A stretch of 64,000 nucleotides of DNA from Pomphorhynchus laevis (GCA_012934845.2 WNNJ02000433.1:1-64000), one strand, 5' to 3'; positions 12,201 to 22,694 are shown, numbered from the stretch's first letter. Translations and numbers: made by a program. Notes: generated from the sequence alone by a model not told the origin.

Positions 12201-15200
12201 TTTAATATCTACTAAATCTAGATTTGTATAAAGAGTACTAAAATCGTATGTATTTATATTTTGAAAATTTATTCCTTTTGTCTGTTCTAAAAATTCTTTT
12301 GTAGAATTAATACTGAAATAGTGTTTTATACCAGTATTAATTTCGATTACCTTGCAATATTTTTTAAAATGTGCTTTAATTACTTTAAGTATTTTATTCA
12401 TATAGACAGAAAGTGGTTTTAATGTACATTTAAACGCACTACATATGAACCTAGGTTTTATTGGATTTTTTTGTAATTTTGGATTCCAATATAATATAGG
12501 TATAGTTTTATTATCTAATTCAACCTTTATACCCTTTTTATCCATTATAGAACAGTGACTTGTAATAATTGTTTCAAAACTCAACTCTCTACGTTCACAT
12601 GTTGGATTTACATTTAAATCATTAGAATTAACCTCTTTCATTAGTATATCATGATAAAGCTTTTTGCGTATGAAGACAAAGTTATTACTAGCTTTAAATA
12701 GTTGTTATTATATAGTTATGCTTTAGTTTAGTAAGTTCTGTTTACATATCTTTATTAATTTGATCATTCCTTTTATAATTGTTTCTTATTTTCATTTTTT
12801 TTTAATTTCATCAAATATATAATCTTTCAAAATGTTAATCTTAGATATATTTAATCTTTTACTATTAATCTGTGACTTTTTACTATTAATCTATTAATTC
12901 TTTTACTATTAATCTATTAATCTGTACTATTTATCTTCAACGTATTTTGGCTTTTACTATCAACGTAAGCATTTAAGTCATTATATAACGAATTGTAAAT
13001 TTTATTTTTGTCGTTGTTATTTATAACATTTATATCCTTTTGATAGCATTTTCCTTAATTCATTGTTTTCAAATAATTCTAAATTATGAGTGCACATATA
13101 TCGCACAAATGTTATAATGTTGTTTTAAACGACGAAATAGCAGACATCATTTGAAAATCTATTTTTGAATTAAAAATAAATTGATTGGGTCTGTAAATTT
13201 GATAATTTACAATAAGCAAATAACAAATTTACAATTTGCTAATAAAAGGTGTTCCAATGGAAGGTAATAGTAGCCCAATTATATCTGACTTATTTTTAAG
13301 CTTTATAGAATATGAATTTGTTCATAACTGTTTAAAAAATAAATCTAAATTATATAAAGATATAAAATATATGTTTTGATATATTGATGACATATATGTA
13401 TTTAATTTTAGCAATTTTTATTTAATAAGCGAACAAAAAAATAAATCTAAATTATATAAAAATAATTTATATAATATATACGTAGACGTAATATAAACCT
13501 GCGTAATATATACGCAGGTTTTTTGTTCTCATCATAAATATATTTATTATTTTATCGTATAAAATTAATTATTTAATACTTAATTATTTTATTTATTGAT
13601 TTGTTTCTTTATTTATTCATTTATTTATCAAAGTTAAGAGTTTTGTAATTAAATTCCTTTTCTATAATAGACATAAATAAATATCTAGAATAGAAAAAAT
13701 AAAAAATACGATTTATTTTTACGATTTGTTTAAAGATTCAGATTAGAAAGAATCGAGCATTTCTTCACTACTTCTACGATATAATAATAATTATCTACTT
13801 CTGATAATAATCATCTGCAGATGATTATTATAATCATCTGCAGTTCAAGTCTCTTTCGTAGTCCCTGTTTGGTTTGGCCGATGTAGACTTTGTTGCAATT
13901 TTTACCAGGAATGCGATATAGTACTTTATTTTTTGAATATATTAGTTTCGTTTTGAAAAAGGAGATCAGAACAGGTCGTTTTTTTTGTGATATATTATAT
14001 TTTGTTACCGAAGTCTTCAGCGAATCGATCAATCAATTATTATACTCATCCGTAATATAAGTGGTAGAAAAGAAATTGTTGCGGATGTCTTTATTTTAGT
14101 TTTCCTCAACTTTGTTCTTCACTATAATTCTTTTGGCCATGAAAAACGCTTGTTTAATAGCTTGCAGAGGATACTGTCTTTCTAATAACAGTATTTATTT
14201 TACAATACCGAATACGTCTTCTCTTGCCCGTAGATCAAATTTTCATTGCTCTATAGTACAATGCAGCTGCCCCATGAATTTTATATCTAATAAGTCTGTC
14301 AGTGAACTAAACTCTTGTTCCCAAGGGTACACCAGCCTTTCTACGCACATTCGTTTCAAGCATTTGCTTAAAAATATGTCTACGTCTAGAAAGAAAATAT
14401 GTTTATCAGAATCTTCATGTGTAACATTCCATCGAATATCCGGATATTTTATGATCCGCAAGATATCCAAATTGCATGATTCTGATTATATCTTAAATAC
14501 AAAAAATGCGTCGTCCACGTACCTCCAATATTAGACAAGACCAGGTAAATCATGGTATATGTTTTTCTCCTAGTCACTCATGTAGATATCTGCCAGCGAT
14601 GGGGCTAGAGGAGAATCCATTAAAACGCCATCAATTTGCTGATAAATGTCACCCTGAAAGGTGAAAACGGATTTTGAAGTGCGCCATTCAATTAAGCAAG
14701 CTCAATCTTTAATGCTTAATTTAGGCTCTTTGCATTTTAATTCCAACATTCGTGGCGGTAATTTCAATATATCACTGTAATTACATGTTTCTAAACAGAG
14801 ATACCACAGCTGCAGTTGCTAAGTATACTCTTTGATTATGATATTGTTTAATCTCTTGATCGAAACAAATGCCATCATATATATTAGATCTGTTGACGTC
14901 GTGGTATGTTTGTATTTAACCGCATATTTCTTTAGCCTAACGATGACCGAAAGTTTTATATGAAGCATTTATTGGGCGAAATTGTAAGGAAGATTTGTGC
15001 ACCTAAGGTAATAGATACAAAAGGCAGGCATCGGCACAAGATGGTTCTTTGATAATGTTTTGAATTTTTCCTTCGATGACAAGATATTCTCTTCGGCTTT
15101 TAGAAATAATCGTTGTAATTTACTATCACTAAGGATCTACCTTTATCTGCTTTGCAAATTGAAATATTATTATTTAATCTAAGGGTATTTAGAATAATTC

Positions 15201-17355
15201 GTTGTTTTGAACTTCTTTCTTTTGCAAATACATGATTTTCTTGTTTGTACATCGTGATCGCCTCGAATTTAATAGCAGGTAACTGATATAGCATTATTTT
15301 AGAGCCGCAGATAACCTCAATAGGTCTAGGTTTAAGTGACGGAACAAATTGGGGTCCAATACTCAATACTTCCTCTTCTTCGATATTCAACGCACGATTC
15401 GGCTTATTGATTACCCTTGACAAATGATGTTGTAACATCGTGGACTTTGTGAAAGGCACAAGTTAAACATAATATTTTATATTATGTATATATATTTATT
15501 GCAAGTTAAATTTTAAAATTTGTTTGTAATTAAATTAAATTTAAAAATTAGTTTGTCCATCGATTGAGTGAGTTACGAATAACGATTGTTTTTAAACAGT
15601 TAGTAATGATTCATTATTGATAAAGAATTATTGGAGCTGGATCAAATAAATCGAAAAATTTTATTTGATATTTTTTCTAAACTCTGTTTGCATCTTCAGA
15701 AAATGAGATCTGTTAGCACCTTTAGCTTAGAGATTTTACATCGGTTGGGAGGCATCTGGTACCAACAACTGTACATTTAAATCTTGTAACTAAACCATTC
15801 AAGTTGCTGACAAGACATGATGCGTTATTCTTGCTACGAAATGCATTAGCTATACCAAAATTAACCTAGGTCCTACGATGCTTACCATGCTACCAAAGTC
15901 AAGAAATCTAGAAATACGACAGAATGATACGGTTACCTCTGGAAAATACTCTTAATATCCATAAAAATGACAGCGTGTTGAATCAGACAATATTACCTGT
16001 TAAAATAGAAGGACTGAGAATCACATTACCGCCGCGCCAGCCTTTTTGGTATCGGTAAGCTGAGCTCAGAATCTAACCGGTTCAATCTTACAAAACGTCC
16101 GGTCTTTCTACACGATGCGGCTTATGTACAGGGATTGCTGAAGAGGCAAAACATTTGCGGAGATAAGATTTACCAGAAACAGACCGACACTGGACTTAAC
16201 CGTTGCTAGATGAAAGTAACGAAAGCCTTCTTCAAAGTACAAGGGACGAGGTTAGCAAGGATGACAAAGTCTTTCCTCTCTTACATGATAGAGTTAAATG
16301 CTTTAGGTATGATATTTTACTTTTTCAAACACGCTGGAGTCATGATACGCGTGCAACTGATGACACAGGATGTGTACCGACATATATTTAGTCACCGATA
16401 TCTCTCGAGACACGCCGGATCACCGCGGACCAACGCGCATGTTTATTCATAATGCAATGTCTAAGCTTGTTGTTCACGCGAAGACTGCAACATATATGCT
16501 GGAGACGAGCGTTTCCGCGTCCGCAGCCCAGACAGAAAATGAAGTTTACGACAATGGCGAACAAAGAATTCCTTTTGATGATGATCATATGGAACCTATT
16601 GAGGCCTCAATCAACAACGCATACCGTGTATCCAGTAGTTTCTTGGAAAAAGAACAACTGTAATTTTGACACCTGATATTTTAATTCCATTGATTAAAGT
16701 TAATATAATGATGTTTTAATAATCTTATTAGGGATCTTAACAATTGAATTGTATGTAACAGTAGTTTGATATTTTGGTACAAGTCGTTGTTCGAATGAAC
16801 AACGAAATGTTTTGCTAAAATGAAAAAATAATGCGAAACTCAAAATAATTCGAAGTTAGAAAAATTTCAATATAAACAAAGATATAATATAATAACCAAA
16901 ACACCAAATTAAATAAAAATAGCATTATAATACAATAGTGAATAAATTTCAGTAAAATTTGACTTAATTATTACACATTTAATTTATGACTTTATTATAC
17001 TTTATTACACGTTTTATACGCAGATTTATTATACTTTTATAATTAACGGATTTATTAAAATTTTTGTACTCGGATCTAGTACACGTTTTATTCACTAATT
17101 TGTTACAAATTTTATAAACGGAATTTACAAGTTTCGTGAATACGTGTAATGTCATCTCAATATTTAAAACTTAAAAAATCGGATTATCATTAAAATAATT
17201 GATATTTTCTGTAAAATTAATTACAATTCTCACAAAGTTTGTATTGGGATGGGATCAGACGTCATTTTATTGGAAACTTGTGCAATCAACGCGGATTTCC
17301 ATTTCATTCTACGGAGTTGCCAATTCCCAAGTAAAAATGTAGAGACAGGTATCGT
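7559..17355 (-). CDS. SURF1: SURF1, cytochrome c oxidase assembly factor (partial gene)
   Basis: SURF1 is a mitochondrial inner-membrane protein needed for assembly of cytochrome c oxidase. Four minus-strand exons join in frame: 17234-17355, 11314-11529, 7765-7834 and 7559-7724, about 190 residues of a family usually near 300. Family hallmarks appear in order: first membrane segment and LGNWQLRRMKWK; DPIPIQT then VSARGRYLHEKEI; GVHVITPFQLE; VILVDRGFVPWR; GQVEGACDIVGVLR; LLWKRRDISQM and APVFLDL. Every junction keeps phase with GT-AG borders, which argues for a genuine gene rather than a processed copy. The first (targeting) exon is not found and the last exon (near 7346-7415) is doubtful. Two introns exceed 3 kb and are filled with retroelements. 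Whether the gene is still functional cannot be judged from sequence alone. Confidence 0.8.
7765..7834 (-). CDS. SURF1: SURF1 small exon, VNRGFVP block
   Basis: A 70-base exon reading VILVDRGFVPWRYKRPDDRK then AGQ, the most conserved block of the family ('ILVNRGFVP' and the following 'R..GQ'). Its first base completes a serine codon begun in the exon at 11314-11529, across a 3.5-kb intron. The donor GTATTA starts at 7764 (minus). Confidence 0.85.
7835..8340. other. SURF1 intron, no further gene seen
   Basis: This is the part of the intron next to the 7765-7834 exon. It is AT-rich with a weakly open plus-strand frame at 8119-8325 that resembles nothing known. No repeat copies were recognised. 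Confidence 0.4.
8763..8838 (+). other. exon-like 76-bp segment with good splice sites
   Basis: A TTTTTTTACAG acceptor precedes the segment and a GTAAGC donor follows it. The frame starting at 8765 is open and reads VYVHIFEILMGDETKYPTTM then MVLKW. It lies on the strand opposite SURF1, inside a SURF1 intron. No family is recognised; it could be a captured or nested exon, or chance. Confidence 0.3.
9100..9262 (+). mobile_element. Penelope-like 3' end with (TA)n
   Basis: At 9115-9142 the sequence is ctgaagaagtcc-tagtaag-ggacgaaac, a hammerhead-like arrangement with a GUCC/GGAC stem II, which is typical of the terminal repeats of Penelope-like elements. After a short AT-rich stretch comes 'ggttcacaaaattttactctga' and then 32 TA units (9199-9262). 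A similar motif follows the GIY-YIG ORF of the element at 51.5-53 kb. No coding part is attached here. Confidence 0.55.
9763..10860. repeat. ~1.1-kb palindrome of Penelope terminal repeats
   Basis: The left half (9763 to about 10240) and right half (about 10280 to 10860) are reverse complements in blocks: 9990-10015 'gcaacttttgaaggta.acaaaacgcaata' against about 10545-10585, and the hairpin phrase gctaac...gttagcgaaat at 9830-9860 (minus) against 10685-10715 (plus). The centre is a perfect 15-bp hairpin at 10245-10279 (tctcaccgatggtta). The outer part also matches 15602-15700, so the block consists of Penelope terminal-repeat copies joined head to head. Confidence 0.6.
11314..11529 (-). CDS. 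SURF1: SURF1 exon: central intermembrane domain
   Basis: 216 bases, acceptor ...TTTAAAAG, donor GTAAATC. It encodes NELLEYDRKNDEYTKVSARG, then RYLHEKEILLFPR and, near its end, FGVHVITPFQLESDKY. These correspond to the 'EYR.V.V.G.F...KE' and 'G..V.TPF' blocks of SURF1. Phases on both sides match the neighbouring exons. Confidence 0.8.
11900..12641 (-). pseudogene. Penelope RT fragment, motifs A and B
   Basis: The longest open part (190 codons, 12069-12641) carries IPILYWNPKLQKNPIKPRFI and NTYDFSTLYTNLDLVDIKDA, the conserved RT N-terminal block and motif A of Penelope-like elements. After a frameshift near 12069 the reading continues to QVKVAPMGGNNSPLIADIF, motif B, ending near 11930. Motif C and the GIY-YIG domain are missing. 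It lies in the largest SURF1 intron. Confidence 0.75.
12190..13840. repeat. right arm of the Penelope inverted duplication
   Basis: Reverse complement of 2881-4690: motif A part of an RT on the minus strand, then a plus-strand RT motif B-C part, then the CCTGCGTA hairpin at 13495-13521 and the CTGCAGATGATTAT end near 13815-13840. Because the two RT pieces already point away from each other in each arm, the rearranged unit was formed first and then duplicated in inverted orientation. Confidence 0.65.
13250..13440 (+). pseudogene. Penelope RT fragment, motifs B and C
   Basis: Reads GVPMEGNSSPIISDLF, then FIEYEFVHNC, then a stop followed by YIDDIYVFN, which is motif C (usually RY.DD). It points away from the adjacent minus-strand RT fragment. 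It is truncated at both ends and interrupted by one TGA. Confidence 0.65.
13811..15463 (-). mobile_element. Penelope-like element, RT plus GIY-YIG, decayed
   Basis: The minus strand carries the Penelope-like domains in order, in several frames. At 15100-15459 is the RT N-terminus with VLSIGPQFVP and KADKGRSLVIVNYNDY. At about 14545-14665 is QIDGVLMDSPLAPSLADIYM (motif B). At 14500-14531 is YWRYVDDAFFVF (motif C, catalytic DD present). At 14243-14470 is the connector with FFLDVDIF. At 13811-14032 is the GIY-YIG nuclease with VLYRIPGKNCNKVYIGQT and KQGLRKRLE. Several frameshifts make it inactive. Such elements use the GIY-YIG domain to nick target DNA for priming. It lies in a SURF1 intron. Confidence 0.8.
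15602..15700 (-). repeat. Penelope terminal repeat, direct copy of 9763-9858
   Basis: About 95 bp beginning 'attattgataaagaattattggagctggatc' and ending 'gcatcttcag' is shared, in the same orientation, with 9763-9858. On the minus strand it starts with CTGAAGATGC, the start of a hammerhead-like core, but stem II is no longer well paired here. Confidence 0.6.
15703..16670 (+). pseudogene. decayed RT thumb plus nuclease-like region
   Basis: Broken plus-strand frames read PFKLLTRHDALFLLRNALAI then PKLT, followed by LPVKIEGLRITLP and LLDESNESLLQSTRDE. These match my memory of the thumb region of a large invertebrate retroelement protein family in which the RT is followed by a PD-(D/E)XK-like domain. 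Further on (16330-16660), scattered pieces such as a 'W..DT' and 'AAQTENEVYDNGE' would fit the C-terminal part. Stops and shifts are dense. This lineage looks different from the RLE copies at 31-47 kb. Confidence 0.45.
16680..17230. other. AT-rich SURF1 intron sequence, no gene seen
   Basis: About 550 bp of AT-rich sequence between the retroelement remnant and the SURF1 exon at 17234. I see no open frame or repeat, apart from loose tandem phrases of 'acgttttat.c.cagatttattata' near 17005-17110. Confidence 0.4.
17234..17355 (-). CDS. SURF1: SURF1 exon: first membrane segment
   Basis: Forty codons plus two bases. It begins after the acceptor TTTTTCAAG and reads TIPVSTFLLGNWQLRRMKWK, then continues to DPIPIQT. 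The hydrophobic start and G-x-W-Q-x-x-R motif match the N-terminal transmembrane region of SURF1. The donor is GTGAGA at 17228-17233 (minus). It ends in phase 2, matching the next exon. The 5' part of this exon is repeated in the adjacent 168-bp satellite. Confidence 0.8.
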
Positions 17356-17975
17356 CTTGAAAAACAAAATCATTAGATTTAATCAATATCAACGATTATT
17401 AATTAAAATTTCCAATTTTTGCAATTTAAAAATTCAAAGATGAATATTATTGATTATAAATGCACGTTTTCAATAATGACTTATTTGCCTATTCCGAAAT
17501 AAAAATGTAGAGATAGATATCGTCTTCAAAAACAAAACAATAAGATTTAATAAAGATCAACGATTATTAATTTAAATTTCACATTTTTAATATTAAAAAA
17601 TTCAAAGTTGAATATTATTGATTTTAAATGCACGTTTTCAATAATTACTAATTTGTCTATTCCCAAGTTAAAATGTAGAGAAAGATATCGTTTTCAAAAA
17701 CAAAATCATTAGATTTAATCAATATCAACGATTATTAATTTAAATTTCCCATTTTTGAAATTCAAAAATTCAAAGTTGAATATTATTGTTTATAAATGCA
17801 CGTTTTCAATGATGACTTATTTGCCTATTCCGATGTAAAAATCTAAAGAAAGCTATCGTCTTCAAAATCAAAATGATGAAATTTAATCAATATCAACGAT
17901 TATTAATTTAAATTTCCCATCTTTTCAATTCAAAAATTCAAAGTTGAATATTATTGTTTATAAATGCACATTTTT
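17290..17975. repeat. ~168-bp satellite made from a SURF1 exon edge
   Basis: The phrase 'tgcacgttttcaat' or a close variant recurs at 17461, 17629, 17798 and 17965, giving periods of 168, 169 and 167 bp. Each unit includes a diverged copy of the 5' end of the SURF1 exon at 17234-17355 with its upstream intron: compare 'ccaattcccaagtaaaaatgtagag' in the exon with 'cctattccgaaataaaaatgtagag' in the next unit. The first unit overlaps the live exon; the others carry stops. About four units. Confidence 0.75.
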
Positions 17976-18484
17976 AAAGCGCATGTACACTGCTTTCCTA
18001 TTCGCTTTCCGCTCTAATCACTCCACAGAAATCGCCTGCATGAAAGTTTACAACGACCTACTGATTTCTCGCGATCAAGCTCTATATAGTGTTGTCATCT
18101 CCCTCGACATATACTTCGCCTTCGACATATCCTTCGCCTTCGACATCGTCGACGATGACATCCTCCGTTCTCGCCTTCGTTATGATTACGGATTTTCTTT
18201 CTCCTCCGTAGCATGGTTTGCCTCATATCTATCCGACCGTTCTTTTCGAGTCTGTTCAAATTCATCATCCTCTCATCTCATCCTTATATTCTGCGGGGTC
18301 CCACAAGGTTTAGTCCTAGGTCCCCTGCTTTTCTCTCTTTTACTAGGCGATCTCTCTCCAGTTATTAAACCTTACTCCTTTAACGTCATGCAATACGCCG
18401 ATGACTTCATCATATATGCTCATGCACACGCACATCGCATACACGAATCGCAATTTCTTTCTCCAACTGTATTTCTTCTATCTT
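17976..18484 (+). pseudogene. family A LINE RT fragment
   Basis: Open for most of its length. It contains AFRSNHSTEIACMKVYNDLL, a duplicated motif A (FAFDISFAFDIVDDD), CGVPQGLVLGPLLFSLLLGD (motif B) and MQYADDFIIYAHA (motif C). Compared with the longer copy at 18.5-22.7 kb it is truncated on both sides, and the motif A region has a small in-frame duplication. Inserted directly after the SURF1-derived satellite. Confidence 0.75.
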
Positions 18485-18661
18485 GAACAAAAAATTTAAA
18501 CAGCTTAAACACACAATCTAAAGTAAATATAATTGAAGTTATCGACGATAAAACTAGATAGTTTAAACTATCTTGTTATACATATTAACTACTTACAATC
18601 TAAAGTAAATACAACAAGGAGCGCAGTTTTAAAAATTGTAAACTATTGCAACCTACAGTTA

Positions 18662-19790
18662 ATGGGAGCCAAGAAGAAAAATGTACCAAAATCCAAGCGA
18701 GCAATCTCTGTTGATACCGATAAAACAGGCAAGCTCGAGAACACACAAGTGGAATGCTCCGCTAGCGGTTGTCAAATCTGGACATCAGTAACACATAATT
18801 GTGCTTTGGGTCAGGAAACTTGTGGCGGGCCACCGTTCTACTGCGGATTCTGTGCGGCGAAACAAATCAACTTGTTAATAAAACGCTTAGAGCAATTGGA
18901 AATGGCATCGCAGCAAGATCGAATTTCTCAAATTTCTGATAAATCTACTGAGACAGTGAAGGAGCCGCAAATTGTATCGCAGCAAGATGGATTTTGTCAA
19001 GTTTATGATAAATCTACCAAGACAGTGACGGAGCCGCAAATTGTTACAACTAATGTATTTTCACTCCCCGACACCCCACGTCCCGTCCTTCCCGTCTCGT
19101 TTCTCAATACCTTGCATCCATCAATCAAAATCACCTCCACCAACCTCCACTATCTTTCCACTCATAACCTTTCCTCACATCGCTTGCCACCCTATTTATT
19201 ATCGTTATCCTCTATGTCTCCCGTCGTCAAACCAAATCCATCCAAATCATCAACTGCCAGCTCTTCTATCGTGATCTCACCTACTCACGTCAGTCGTCCT
19301 CCTTTACGGAAGCGCTTTGCCTCTCGCGATCGTTGCGTCAATGTCACTAATATCACGCCTTCTAACTCCTTATCTCCACAAACACGTCTAGACCACGATG
19401 TTTCCGCCTTCAGATCCATCCTCTCGTCTATTGTCCCTGCGGATAAACCATCCTTTTTCAAGGACATTTCTACTGTCGCATTCATCCGTCTAAGCAAATC
19501 TTCTCAATCTAATCCTTCCCAGCCCCCTCTCCTAAAAATTGTTTTCAAGCATCGCTCTCACGCGCCTTCTGTCCTCTCTCAACGATTCAAACTCATGTTA
19601 TCTTAACCACTCGAATTTTCCCCGATCGCGCCCCTTCTGAAATCGCTAAAATCTCTTCAGCCCGCATCGAAAAACGCCGTCGTGAGGAAAACGGCGAAAC
19701 ATCACTCTCCATCCGAAACATAGACGGAAATTTTCAAGTTGTCCACACCCGTCCAAAAATTCGATGGCGCTCCATCTCTCCTATGTGTCT
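18662..19790 (+). pseudogene. family A ORF1 (zinc finger protein)
   Basis: Starting at the ATG at 18662 (MGAKKKNVPKSKRAISVDTD), the N-terminus has a PHD-like finger: VECSASGCQIW ... PFYCGFCAAKQI, then a coiled segment NLLIKRLEQLEMAS. Two tandem 23-residue repeats (DKSTETVKEPQIV type) follow. The rest is Ser/Pro-rich and ends in a domain with PPLLKIVFKHRSHAPSVLSQ, shared with the other LINE families here. A stop at 19606 results from a small deletion; related copies read on to about 19790 and overlap ORF2. Confidence 0.7.
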
Positions 19791-22663
19791 TCTCCATTAG
19801 ACACTTTCGCCACAACACACGGTTTCCGCCTCGGTCTCCTCAACACTAGATCTATTCTCAATAAATCCGATCTTATCCACAACCTAATAACCAAGCAATC
19901 CATCGATCTTTTCTGCCTCACCGAATCCTGGCACTCAGATTCCGACGACCTTTCCATTCGCCGTCTGCTCTCTACCGGTTGCTCCCTAGTCGAATCTGCC
20001 CGCCCCCTCAGCTCATGCCATTCAAAATTCTCTAATCATTGCGGCATCGTCGCATTCGCGCGTCACCCCGCGTCTCTTCGCAAAATCAATCCCCATTTCA
20101 GTCCTTGCTCTTTTGAATTGCTCACTCGTCGTTATTCTAACCCGATCACTCTAGATCTCGAAATTGTATACCGTCCTGGTTCATCAGCTCCTGCTGCCTT
20201 ATTTTTTTTACCGACCTCGCTGACCTCCTTTCTCATTGTTCATTGTCCTCAATCCCTTCACTCGTTCTAGGCGACTTCAATATCCGCCTAGACCGCCCCT
20301 CTTCCACGGATTCGATCCAGTTCATCAACATTCTATCCAACTACAATTACAAACTAATCTCCACTGCCCCCACACATATACTTAGTGGGGCACTCGACAT
20401 CATCGCTGTCCCCGATCATTATGCTGCCTACACCTCACTGTCCATCTCTGATCCTGGTATATCCGATCCCTTTCTTATCACCCTTGATCTCACTCACAAC
20501 CACACCCCTCCTCACACACCTACAATCCTAAGTCGTCCTTGGAGAAATCTTGACCTCTCCCTTCTCCGCTCTACCTTAATCAAATCGTCTCTATCATTAC
20601 CCACAATAACATATTCATCTCCTCACAATCTTGCCTTTCTTTTCGACTCTGAACTCACATCCACTCTCGATATTCTCTTGCCCTTCAAGTCTCACCCACA
20701 CCGTCGCTTGCACCATGCCCCATGGTTTGACATCCAATGCCTACTCTCAAAGCGTCGACTCCGCCATGCTTTTCGAGTCTATCACCGCTCTCTCAGACGC
20801 GATTTCCGCTCGATCACTCCGTCTTTCCGTGATTCCTATCTTGCTCTTCGCCGGTCTCATCTCAACCTACTACGTACCAAATGCAACTCCTTCTGTCAGC
20901 ATAAAATCATCACTTCATTCAACTCTAAGACTCTCTGGCATACTTTTAACTCAATCCTTGCTCGCTCCTCTTCGCCGTGCAACATCAATGCCAATGATTA
21001 TTCGTCATTTCTCCAGACTAAAGTATCAACGTTGCTCTCTCACACCCCGGTCTATATCCTATCCTACTCTGCCCAGTCTAATCTCATCCTTCCGGAACTC
21101 TTTCATCTTCTCCCTGTCTCACCTACAGAAGTATCATCTGTCCTCATGTCCTTGCCCAACAAAACCTCACCTGCCGATCCCCTGCCTACTCACATATTAA
21201 AATCTATATGCTCATCGATATCCCCATTTCTCACAACCTTGTTTAACTCGTCCATCCGCAGTCGTATATTCCCTTCACACTGGAAATCCGCAATCGTTCG
21301 TCCCCTCCTTAAGAAACAATCGCTCGACCCCTCCCTTCCTTCTAGCTATCGCCCCATTTCACTACTCCCTACTCTTTCTAAGCTCTTAGAACGCCTCATC
21401 TTAATACAAATCAACGCTTATCTCTCCTCATCCAATCTCTACCCTCCATTCCAATCCGCTTTCCGCTCTAATCACTCGACAGAAATCGCAGGCATAAAAG
21501 TGTACAACGACTTACTCATTTCTCGAGACAAGGCTCCATATAGTGTTTTCATCTCCCTCGACCTCTCCTCCGCATTCGACATTGTCGACCACTCCGTCCT
21601 CCTTTCTTGCCTTCGTTATAATTACGGCTTTTCTACATCCTCCGTAGCATGGTTCGCACCATATCTATCCGACCGTTCCTTTCGCGTCTGTTCTAATTCA
21701 TCATCCTCCCCTCTCATCCCTATTTTTTGCGGGGTTCCACAAGGTTCAGTCATAGGTCCCCTGATTTTCACTCTTTTGCTTGGCGATCTCTCTTCATTTA
21801 TCAAACCTTACTCCTTTAACGTCATGCAATACGCCGATGACATTCTAATCTATGCTCATGCACCCGCACATCGCATACACGATATCGGCATTTCTGCATC
21901 CAACTGTATTTCTTCTATCTACAAACGTCTCTCCAATCTCCATCTCGTTCTAAACGCCGAAAAGTCCAAAATAATGTGAATCCTTCCCCGTTAACCAAGC
22001 ATATCTCCTCCTATTGTATCTTTTGCCTCATCGATCATCCCTATAGTCCACAATCTCACTTTCTTAGGCTTCCATTTCGATGATCACCTTTCCCTTAAAC
22101 CCTTCGTCCGTGACAAGGTCCGCTCGTCTAACTTAATTCTTCGTGACATCCGCCGTATCCGCCCCCTTATCGACTTCCGTTCTTGTATGTCTCTTCTTTC
22201 ATCGTTTCTTTTCCCTAAAATCGATTACTGCCTTAGCCTTTTCGCCAATTCTCCAAAATCCATCATCCTACCCCTACAACGAATAATCAACACCGCCGTT
22301 CGAGTGCTCTTTCGTCTCCGTCGCTTCGACCACACATCCACATATTTTGCTTAACTCTCCTGGCCCACCATCCACATCCGCATCAAACTCCGCCTTCTTC
22401 TCGTTACCTTTCGTCTCATCGCTGTCGGCTCCCCATCGTTCATCAACCTTCCTTTCTTAGACGATACTCGCCCCACCTCGCTATCGCTTCATTCCTGTCA
22501 TACCCTCTTACTCCACGTTCCTAATTACTCCAACAACTACGGTCTCCGATCCTTCCTCGTCACCGCCTCACTCGCCTGGAATCAACTCCCTCTCGACGTC
22601 CGCCGCGCCCCCTCCTTTATCACATTCAAACACCTCCTCCGTTCACACCTTCTCGACACATGA
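19764..22663 (+). pseudogene. family A ORF2, endonuclease and reverse transcriptase
   Basis: The ORF starts at the ATG at 19764, overlapping the end of ORF1. Endonuclease: LGLLNTRSILNKSDLIHNL, LFCLTESWHSDSDD, LEIVYRPGS, a frameshift near 20243-20270, then LVLGDFNIRLDRP. The catalytic SDH motif reads SDP (ISDPFLITL), so the nuclease is inactive as read. RT: SLDLSSAFDIVDHS, CGVPQGSVIGPLIF, MQYADDILIYAH. A TGA at 21977-21979 replaces a Trp codon present in related copies; degraded C-terminal frames continue to about 22663. Confidence 0.75.
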
Positions 22664-22694
22664 TTTACATTTTTGTTTTGTAGTGGTCATGTAA

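Noticed and set aside
14112-14534. 140-codon plus-strand open frame
   Set aside because: Shadow of the Penelope RT/connector frames on the minus strand (YWRYVDDAF and FFLDVDIF); its own translation resembles nothing.
17249-17443. Open frame on the plus strand, 64 codons
   Set aside because: It is the reverse-strand shadow of the SURF1 exon at 17234-17355; the minus strand shows the conserved protein motif and splice sites.
20631-21200. 189-codon plus-strand open frame
   Set aside because: Out-of-frame shadow of the family A ORF2, which is open across the same stretch with RT motifs.
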